From NCBI RefSeq assembly GCF_036588685.1, contig NC_086373.1, positions 2,604,001 to 2,668,000 on the forward strand: DNA of 64,000 nt. The letters are read 5' to 3'. This DNA comes from Mytilus trossulus (taxonomy: Eukaryota; Mollusca; Bivalvia; Mytilida; Mytilidae). Shown piece by piece: positions 55,091 to 64,000 of the stretch. The notes below the pieces were generated by a model, which was not told where the DNA came from, did no database searches, and was given only the letters and a program-made list of their open reading frames with translations. Made by a program: the position numbers and the translations under genes. Position 1 is the first letter of the stretch. Each line of letters opens with the position of its first letter.

Positions 55091-58000
55091 TTAAGCGACA
55101 TATTCTTTCCTTTGCTTTCGTTTTAGTTTCTTAGCTCGTTTAATAGTTTTACTAGGATCATAACCATGCAGTGTTATATTATAATTAAAGTGAACAAATT
55201 TAGGTTCAACATCACTGTTTGAACTTTTGTTATCAATTTGAGGTGGAATTACATGCGAGCTATTGTAAAGATTGTTCTCAACCATGCAGTCAACTACTGA
55301 GGTGATGCCTTGGGCTGTTGGTAATTCAACACATGCAATTGTATTATGTTGTGCTTCAACTGGTTCCACAGTGAAGTCTGCGTTTCTTTGTGACTCAGAA
55401 TCTTTACCAACCTGTTGGCGTCTTTTTACTATACACAAAACGATGATCGCAGTTAGCAAAAGAAGAAAGAGGAATCCAAGAGTTCCGCCAACAATATACA
55501 GAGTGTTGTCTTGTGGACTTGCTGCTGCAACTGTTTCATTCGTGCTCTCACCTGAAATAGTTTATTAACTAACAGAGGTTTGTACTTGGCTCAATACGTA
55601 ATCAAACAATCGTCATCGTTAATTGATTGATCGATGACATGCAGTTACGTTGACATATTTCAAGTTTTGACCCTTGCTAATTCATATAAAATATGTCGTG
55701 ACGGGGGAATCATTTAAAGCATTTGATGATTGTTTTTTTATACAAGGATTTAAACGTTCATAGGCAAGTAAAATTGTAAGCTTCTGCCGAAATATTTCGG
55801 TAAACAGGAAGTTGTTGTATTGTAGATACTGAGAAATTTGACGAAGGTTTTCAACTTAGCTATTATGTGTAAAATGATACAAGTGTTCGGTTAAAAGATA
55901 GTTGTTGAGTGATGAATCTGAAAATGCATCACACGGTTAACTGACTAATATAAACCCTGAAACAAAGTTTCAGAAATCCGTGGAAAGTAGTTCCTGAGAA
56001 AAATGCGACAACATATTCATGGGACGGACGAACAGACGGATGGATGGACAGGTATAGGTAAAACAGTATACCCCCACTTTTTTTAAAAGCGTATGTATAT
56101 TACCTCAATATTTTATCAATGGCAATAACTTTGAAACAATAAGACTGTAATGTAAATGGTGTCATAATCTTGTGAAATAAAATGAAAAATATAGCTGGAC
56201 TTTTAGATCGCAGATGAAAGTTAGACAATTAAAGTAAGAAGACAAGAGATAGTTAAGAGAGATATGATAAAATGTCAACATTTTTCATAAAATCCAAAAA
56301 AATAAATATATATGTTTCGTTGTGATTTGTTTCTACATTGAATCTAATTTATTAAACGAGAAAAAATATCGAAACATTCAGTATGCTCTTCAAAACAAGA
56401 GCAGATTTGAATAAGCTTTGAAAATTTTCCAAAAATATTTTTAAAAAACCTACCTCATCATATTTAAAGTTTGAGTCAAAGATAACCAAAATTAACCTGA
56501 ATTCAAAATGAATGACAATCCTCATAAAATTAGGAAGTTACAAATTTATTACTTTACAGTTATTGTGAATGAATAACAATTTAACAACCATAACAAGTAT
56601 TGCATACGTAGCTGTTGTTTTACTTACTATTGTCATTTGGTGTTTGGATGGATAAAGAATATGAACAACTAACTGTGCCTGTATATGTAACAGATGCCGC
56701 ACAGACACGGTATGTGTAATTCTGTCCCGGAACCAAGTCGCTGACGTTGAAAGTTGGCTCAAGATTGTTGTTCTTCACACTGATGAAAGTTAGTCCCTGA
56801 ATTCTCTGTAAAATAAAGTACTGATCTCCCCCACCACTGAATCCAGGCATACATTTTATATCCAGTTCATCTTTTCCCTCCAAGGTTATATTGCAGCTCT
56901 TTGGAATATCAGGCGGACCTGGTAATTATACATTTATATAACTGAGAATATGTGGTTTGAGTGCGCTTGAGACAACTCTCTCATTCAAGTCACTCTTTGT
57001 AAAAAGTGAACAAGTATTGGTCAAAGTTTGACTTTCAGAACTCAACTGTGGATCACACCCAATAGCAACTATAAAGGGGCCCAAAATGATCAAGAAAACA
57101 ATTTTAACAGAAAAATCTATATAAAAATTTAGAAACCAGAAACACTAATGAATCACTCCAACAAACGACAGCCACTGAACAACAAACTGGATCCTGACTT
57201 AAGACAGGTTCACAAAACGCAGTGGGCTTGTTTATTTTAACAGGCGCCAACCATTACAGACAGACAGTTTAACATTACAACATAAAAAGACACACTTTTA
57301 AATATCAATTCAAATGACTTAACTCAATCAAAAACACGTTTAAACAGAAAAAATTAAAGCATTCATTGAACGAATAACACAATATGAATACAATATTATT
57401 TAGAAAATAAACATACAGAAACAGTGTCAAAAAGACAACTATAACCTGGTACAAAAGGGCGTCTACGAATAAATTCAACATAATTATTTTGTTGTTTGAG
57501 AATTTTTTTCACAAAATTGATACATTTGTTGTTCACAGTGCAAGTAATTATGTCACTGCTTCAAACACTTTAACTTGACAAATCGAAAGAATATATTATA
57601 TATGAAAAATGTGAAGTTGAAACTTATAAATCAATATACAAAAACTAAAACTAATCAAACATGTACTAGTATAAAGAAAAGATTAAAGCAAAAGAACTTA
57701 AATATGTGTTAATGTTTTATGGAGTTTGGCAGTTATGAATAAAGAAAAAGAAAAAAAAAGCAAACTGCAAACCTGGTTTAACTATCATGTACAAACATGG
57801 CTGTATCATGGAACCAACATCGTTCTTTGCAATACATTCTATGTCGGTGTAGTCTATATTGCCTCTACAAAAGGAAGATGATAAAACTTAGAAGCATAAG
57901 TGTTATTTCTATATCTTGTAGTATTTATGACAAATTAAAAACCCGTAAAACTGCTATACATTCTATGTTATCTTTGTTGACATATTTGCTTGTTTTATAG

Positions 58001-61000
58001 CGATACACAATGTTAACTATTGCACCCTTATTTTGAATTTGTACCCATTATGTCTGTCAGCTTTGTTTACTTATTTTTGTCAATATAATGGAATGTGTAT
58101 GCCACTGTCAACCAATTGAGGAGTTAAGTTAGCTATTACATCAGGTTTTATCCACCATTTTCTAAATTAGAACATCCCTGTACCAAGAATACCAGGAATA
58201 TATGACAGTTGTTATCCTTTCTTTTGATGTGTTTGAGCGTTTGATTTTACCGTTTGATTACGAACTTTCTATTTTATATTTTCCTCGAAGTTCGGTATTT
58301 TTGTTCTTTTGCTAAATTGACCAATACATCAAGTTCTAGTACTTGGTTCATATTATAATAACCAAATGTTTCGATTTCACATTTAAGTAATAAATACATA
58401 AAAATGGTGAACCATATTTAACAAGTGAAGAAGTATAACTAAATTTTGCAATCAGTAATCTCATAATCCACAAGAAAAGTTAGAATTCTGGTTTGACCAA
58501 TAACAATGCCTGTATACTTACTGCAGTTTAATCTGTATTGAATTAGTAGCTGTTTTGGCGACATACGGGTCTGTATATGACGGCTGTTGGTCTTTAATTA
58601 TTGTATTTCTTGTTTTATACCGCCATGTAATAGTCACATTTGTCGCTGGATTGGCGCTAACTCGACATGTCAATGTCACGGTTTGACCAATAGATGCGGC
58701 CAACTTTTCAATTGATGATGTCATGCACACAGGCCGATCTAAAACGTAAAAGGTATGACACACTTATCAGAAGTGCTAAAAAAAGTTAATGTTTCTTAAT
58801 TTAATTTGAAATTTGTTAATTGTTTCATAGAATTGGATCATCATACTTTAAATAAAAGTATTATTTCAATTAACAAATGACTACCATGTCGAAAGACACG
58901 GGTTAAATTTTTCCTCAAATAATAAAACTAAGAAATCTGTTCAGATTTTCCATAATTTACTCCAGCAAAGTTAAAAAAGGTTCTCTCAAATAATTGAATA
59001 CAGAATCTTAATTATTGTAGTTGTCATACTTACAAAACACATTTAGATGTAATGGAGGACTACTCCTTGCTATTCCAAGGCGATTGGATGCTTGACATTG
59101 ATATTGCCCTATATCATCTCTACAATAAATGACAATGTCTAAAATTAGAATAGCTTGGATATCTTTTTCAAATGCCAAACAACATTTGTTTTCAGTTTTC
59201 AAAGGGTTGCTAACAGTACTTTATGCACCACATTTAACATAGAAATACTCAATATAATCCCATGCATACCCATCTTCACTCCTATCTCCTAGACGCACAA
59301 TAAATATAACACATGTTTATGTTTTTGCGTTGATAACTACAAAATGTATTACCATCTTTGTTATATTATTATATTCAAATGAGATATAACTTAAATAATC
59401 ACCTTTTTACTTCACGAATATGCAGATCAAATTGTCCATTTTTTATTGAATAATTCGTGTTAATTCTGTGATCCCTAATAACCATCTGTCCATTTTTCAA
59501 CCAAAACACCTGGTTTTCCGAAGACATCGGCCTCGCATCTATGTAGCACTGAAGTATTGCTTGATTGTGTTCATATACATCTAACGTTCCATTAGATGCG
59601 TGTATAACTGGCATATCTGTAAAACATATTATTTTTCTAGAACTTAATAATAAAAATGAGAGAGATTAAAATACCAATTGTTGAATGAAACCATTTGATT
59701 TATTGGTATGACGATTGTGAATCGTTAAGAGGGTTCTTAAGAGCAAGATGTAGGCGATGGAGGTCCTTTGCCTTTAATCAATACTAATAGGATATCTCTA
59801 AATTTGGCTGGTAAATGATGACGCTAGAACTAACATTTAGATTTCAAAAACAGAATACGAATAGTTGCATTCTGTAACAGGAGAAATTATCTTCGAGTAC
59901 TAGAAAAACAGTATTAGGATTACAGTTACTTTGTTTTCATTACTAATCTTAAAAGTAGAAGTTGTTAAAACAGGAAATTATTAAGTTATCAGAATACGAA
60001 TTATGTTAGGAATAAGTAATGTTTTGTTTGTGGGCGTTATCCTGCTAGTCAATTTACATGCTTTTCTCTCAAAACTACAATAGTTATGTTTGTGTGTTAT
60101 TCTGCTAGTCAATTGACATGCTACTCTCAAAATTACAACAGTTCTGTTTGTGAGTTATTATGATAGTTCTGCTTTTATAACACAGAAGTATGCATATTTT
60201 AGCGTTATTCTTTTTGTTAACTTACATGCTGCTCTTAGAATGACAGTAGTTTCAACTGGTAGTCGGTGTTGTCTTTGCAGTACATCATTCATCGCTTTGC
60301 AAGTCAGGTTGACACCATCCATTGATTTGTCGAAACGTTTTGATATTGAGCTTGTTACAAAAAATGTTCCATCTGTATTCTGATATGTATGTGTATTGGG
60401 GTTACTTTGTTTTCTGCCATCCATGTACCACGTGATGTTGGCTGCTGGACGGCTTCCATTGCTCTCGCATGTAATTGTTTTTGTCTGTCCATCATCGAAA
60501 ATACCGTTGAAACCTCTGAATATCGGCACTCCAGGGAATACTTATTTGTAAAACATAAACAAAACTTTATTATAACTTCTATATCCGTAAAAATATATAT
60601 ACATGTTATTTAAAGGAAAGAGGTAGAGTAATAAGATACCATTTGACAACTGGGTTATTTGTAAGGAGTCATTTACATTATATATAATAAACGTTTTTGA
60701 AAATATTTGTTTTTCTTTTTTAACAGTACGTGTTTTTGTGTTTAAATCTGATTAATTGACTAGAAACTGATTAGAAAAGGATAATATTACTTACAGTTCA
60801 CATTCAAAGAAACGTTATTCTGTACCACAAAGAAGTATGTTATCTCTGTTTTACAAAACACAGTAGCTTTGTACATAGACCTATCCACTGTAAGTACAAC
60901 TTGACTTGTTCGCAATCCTGTACCATTACTGTAGGTGGTGTCACTGTTGGCAGATGCTAAACTTGTGATATTTAGAGATGGACCTATAACACATGAAGTA

Positions 61001-63965
61001 GTATATACCTTGGACGAACGTTGATTTGGCTGTAGGTACTGAATTAGTTTATTGTAAAATATGTCAAAATATACAATATTACAAGCTTTATCATAACGAT
61101 TTCACTTTATCAACTTTTTCTCAACATTCTGACCTCTAATTGTCCTTGTCTTTTAGTGTATGGTGAAGAGTAAACGTATGTACAATCATGCCACATCTCC
61201 ATATACTAGTACTTAGTAATACAATGGGAAACTAATAGGTTTCAGTACATAACATTACAAAAAAAACGATATTTCGCAGCAGTAGTTTCGACCATTCGTT
61301 CCTGGAATTTCGGCGCGGTAAATGTTTTTATCTTAACCTTAAAAAAAATATTCAAACTTGGCCTTTTCACTACTGAAACTGTAAGAATTAATTAACATGT
61401 TTATTCGGTTTTGTAGATATTACAATTAATTATCTTATTAATAACACACTTCTATATTAGTATTCATGTTGTTTGAAATATAGTAAAATGCATCAAATGA
61501 CAAAGTTACAAACCTGATCTTAAACAGCATCATTTTTTTTTTATTATAATTTACCAGTGACGTCACTTTTGAGTCGTTGACCAAGTCGTGTGAACAATTT
61601 ATGGTTCTGATGTGCAGTTTTTGTGCTGTCCTATGTTGTTTTACCTTTCCGTGTTTATAATGTTTTTAATATGTCAAATGTACTGTTGTTTTGTTTGTTT
61701 GTGTATTTCTATTTTCTTAATGTTCTTGCATTTATTTGTACTGTATCCCTGTCATGTAATGGTGTCATTTTAGTGTTATATTTAACATTGCCGTAAAAGT
61801 GCGAGAATTGGCTAGCCGAAAACCAAGTTCAACCCACCATTTTTTCTTAAACTGTCCTGTACCAAGTCAGGAAAATAGCAGTTTGTATCTTATAGTTCGT
61901 TTGAACTTTCTGTGTGTGTTGCATTGTCGTTTGTTTTTTGTTTACTTAAGTGTCTCTGTTATTTCGATGTTTCCCTCTTATAGTCAAAGTGTTTCCCTTG
62001 GTTTCAATTTGTAACCCGGATTCGTGTTTGTCTCAATCGATTTATGACTTTCGAACAGCGGTATACTACTGTCACCTTTAACTAACGACGTTACCTGTGA
62101 TATACCATTCGAATATTGGTGGTGGTTTTCCACCATCTGCCTCACAAGTTAATTTTGGGTTGCTACCCTCATCAATACCACCAACAGGGAGGGGATGCAG
62201 CTGTATTCTGGTCGGTTTAACTGAAATCAAAATTATGACCGAGTTAAAGTTTAACTACACTTAATTTCACCGAACGGAACCAAGCATACATTTCTTTTAT
62301 ATTCATTATTAAAAGCCATTAAATTAATAACACAATGTTTGCTGTTCTCCAATTGACATTTGTACCTATTATGTCTGTTTGTTTTGCTCAAACATTTTTA
62401 TCAACATAATAGAACTTAACACGACTATCATGCAAAAAAGAAGTTTATGTAGCTAGCTATAAAAGCAGGTTTAATCCATCCTTTTCTACACCACGTCAGG
62501 AATGTGACAATTTTATTCCATTCGTTTGATATGTTTGAGCGTTTAATCTTGCCATTTGCTAAAGGACTTTCCGTTTTGAATTTTCCTTGGATTTCGTTAT
62601 TCATAAACGGCACATGGCCAAGATAGATTCACGTGGTACCGGTACAATATATTTGTAGACTACTTAAAAGATTATCAAAAGTAGTTATAGCCAAACGAAC
62701 AATAAAAGTCCTGCACAGTCATCCCATCGACAAGATAAATTGAACAAGGAAAAAGGTAATCAAAGCACGATAAAAAACAAAACAAAAAAACATTCAACCG
62801 TAAATAAATAAATAAACATTTTTCTTTTAATTTCTTCGAGTTAAAAAAAAAAAGAAATGAACAGAAATTACACCATATCTATCGTTAATAGCCGTTTTAT
62901 GTAAGCCGTCATACTTTGAACGACAAAATTATTTTATGTCTACCTGTGCGAATTTCAAACGCGCAATTTTACACCAGTACTGAAAATCCTTCCATCCTTT
63001 ACGGGTAGACTTTACATAGATAATCAAAATCGTATAAGATAAGCGAAATGAGGATGCTAAATTGATGTGTGGCTTTTTGTGCTTCTTCGTTATATTTGTT
63101 GTTTTTATAGTGATTTTAAAGATGATAACACAATGTTGACTGCTGTACCCCTATTTTTTTACATTTTTACTCTTTGAGTAGGTTTGTTTTGTTCACGCAT
63201 CGTTGACAATGTAATGGAATTTGATACGACTGTCATATAAGCGAGAGGTTTAGCTAACTATAAAACCAGCTTCAATCCACCATTTTCAACATTAGAAAAT
63301 GCCTGTACCAAGTCAGAAATATGACAGTTGTTATCCATTCGTTTGATGTGTTTGGACTTTTGATTTTGCCTTTTGATTTTGGACTTTCCTGTTTGTATTT
63401 TCCTCGGAGTTCAGTATTTTTGTGTTTTTACTTTTCACTAACTAATGATGACAAAACTTTAAAATATGTAAAAGGAAGCCACTAGCGATAATCCTGACTA
63501 GAAAACATGTACTTTTACATGTGATAATGTATAATCAATCTTTTTTTCACTCATTTGGATCAATGAAATAACAATACCAAATGACCTACCTAATATATTA
63601 ACTTTAAAAGATTCCTTTTTCTGTATAGCGTTCACATCATAACACCTATACGTTCCGTCGTCTTGTAACGTCAAAGACTGGATGATTAATGATTGACTAT
63701 TGCTGTTCACTTGAATGAAGAATTTTGTATTGTTCAGACTGTTTGCTACCGGTTGTGTTATGTTCCCTCTCAGTGCTATGATTTTTTGATTTCCGTTCAT
63801 CATAACGTGATCCCATAGTAAACCTTGCTGTTCTCGAATATGACACTGGAGAGTGACTGAGCTGCCGAGAACCGCGGGAACTACAGTGATCTGATTCGTC
63901 GAAGCAGCGTCAGAAGTAAAGGTGAATATACATAGAACAATTGCAATGGAAAGTATCCTCTGTAA
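55091..63965 (-). CDS. Ig/FN3 single-pass receptor, nephrin/Kirrel-like organisation (5'-partial)
   Basis: Ten exons on the minus strand: 63,965-63,590; 62,220-62,095; 60,983-60,795; 60,540-60,226; 59,616-59,403; 59,119-59,034; 58,738-58,522; 57,864-57,773; 56,918-56,628; 55,551-55,091. Phases agree throughout, giving 788 residues plus a first exon outside the window. The protein starts with a hydrophobic signal core ('LSIAIVLCIFTFT'). Ig1 has 'VTLQCHI' and 'DGTYRCYDV'; Ig2 'KLTCEADGG' and 'ATVFCKTE'; Ig3 'ITCESNGS', 'ITWYMDG' and 'NLTCKAMN'; Ig4 'ILQCYIDA', 'VFWLKNG' and 'GQYQCQASN'; Ig5 'VTLTCRVSA', 'ITWRYK' and 'IECIAKN'. An FN3 domain ('LVPGQNYTYRVCAAS') is followed by a membrane helix ('GTLGFLFLLLLTAIIVLCIV') and a 100-residue basic-ended tail. 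The likely role is cell adhesion or recognition at the surface. The exact family name is uncertain. Confidence 0.85.
56938..57420 (+). repeat. Diverged family B copy in receptor intron
   Basis: 'tgagacaactctctcattca', 'ctataaaggggcccaaaatg', 'taagacaggttcacaaaacg' and 'acttaactcaatcaaaaa' occur in the same order as in 18,962-19,450, at lower identity. Confidence 0.65.
57975..58312 (+). repeat. Diverged family A copy in receptor intron
   Basis: 'gtcaatataatggaatgtgt', 'ccaccattttctaaattag', 'tatgacagttgttatcc' and 'gttcggtatttttgttc' place this as an old family A copy. Confidence 0.65.
60029..60145. repeat. Decayed tandem copies of the Ig3 exon end and donor
   Basis: The plus-strand pattern 'gtcaat(t)(t/g)acatgct', a C/T-rich stretch and 'aa(a/t)acaacagtt' occurs at about 60,048 and 60,108. 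It resembles 'gttaacttacatgctgctct' at 60,217, which holds the true donor of the Ig3 exon. The period is about 60 bases for the two decayed copies. Confidence 0.55.
61690..62085 (+). repeat. Family A-prime long copy in receptor intron
   Basis: 'aaccaagttcaacccaccat', 'ctgtaccaagtcaggaaaat', 'tgtgtgtgttgcattgtcg' and 'gaacagcggtatactactgt' follow the order of 10,735-11,135. Confidence 0.65.
62330..62600 (+). repeat. Family A copy in receptor intron
   Basis: 'acacaatgtttgctgttctc', 'gctagctataaaagcaggtt' and 'tccgttttgaattttccttg' show a diverged, slightly shortened copy. Confidence 0.65.
62931..63440 (+). repeat. Dispersed repeat family A, full-length copy in receptor intron 1
   Basis: Matches 45,217-45,703 over its whole length, starting 'attttatgtctacctgtgcg' and ending 'gagttcagtatttttgtgtt', with an extra 'gatgataacacaatgttgac' segment that is missing in the other copy but present at 19,812. 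Confidence 0.85.
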
Positions 63966-64000
63966 CTGAAATAAAAAAAATCAATGTGATAAACTAAACA

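Overview
The window looks like nuclear DNA of a bivalve mollusc, most likely a mussel of the Mytilus type. It is AT-rich and intron-rich, it carries three spliced animal genes, and it is packed with short dispersed repeats that recur many times here. Species assignment is inference from gene and repeat character; no marker gene is present.

Layout. 1-28,100 has no recognisable host gene and is a graveyard of mobile elements. It holds a hammerhead-ribozyme repeat pair (2.3-2.65 kb), two families of Penelope-like reverse transcriptase remnants (6.6-8.6 kb), a decayed BEL/Pao gag (8.6-9.5 kb), and a BEL/Pao element whose 5' LTR is split by about 2.5 kb containing a piggyBac transposase remnant (12.17-16.89 kb). 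It continues with an unrecognised zinc-finger-like protein remnant (17.2-18.2 kb), a nearly complete but broken Naiad-type Penelope-like element with endonuclease before reverse transcriptase (20.2-23.4 kb, minus), a LINE 3' end (23.5-24.2 kb) and a 5'-truncated Ty3/gypsy pol (25.2-27.5 kb, minus).

Host genes. RPA2, the 32-kDa subunit of replication protein A, occupies 28,147-34,930 (+, eight exons, 273 codons). A vesicular inhibitory amino acid transporter (SLC32/VGAT/unc-47 type) lies at 46,043-51,654 (+, two coding exons). A single-pass cell-surface receptor with five Ig domains and one FN3 domain runs on the minus strand from 63,965 to 55,091; a second, 402-residue cytoplasmic tail exon at 53,881-52,677 can be joined to it in phase. 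All proposed exon junctions were checked for reading phase and are consistent. The three genes are functionally unrelated neighbours.

Between RPA2 and the transporter (35-45.3 kb) are an array of diverged repeats, a 1.4-kb near-perfect palindrome and an 83-bp satellite array of about 11 copies.

Most notable observations. (1) The Naiad-type element has an in-frame UGA exactly at the first cysteine of its CxC linker motif, and three copies of this element type carry a hairpin with SECIS architecture just after the reverse transcriptase stop codon, which points to a selenocysteine-encoding retroelement. (2) RPA2 has tandem duplications across the 3' splice sites of three separate exons, including six in-frame copies of a 39-bp unit at exon 7. 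(3) The Ig receptor has a phase-matched internal donor that would switch cytoplasmic tails. (4) A BEL/Pao element can be traced by matching 5-bp target duplications across a nested insertion.
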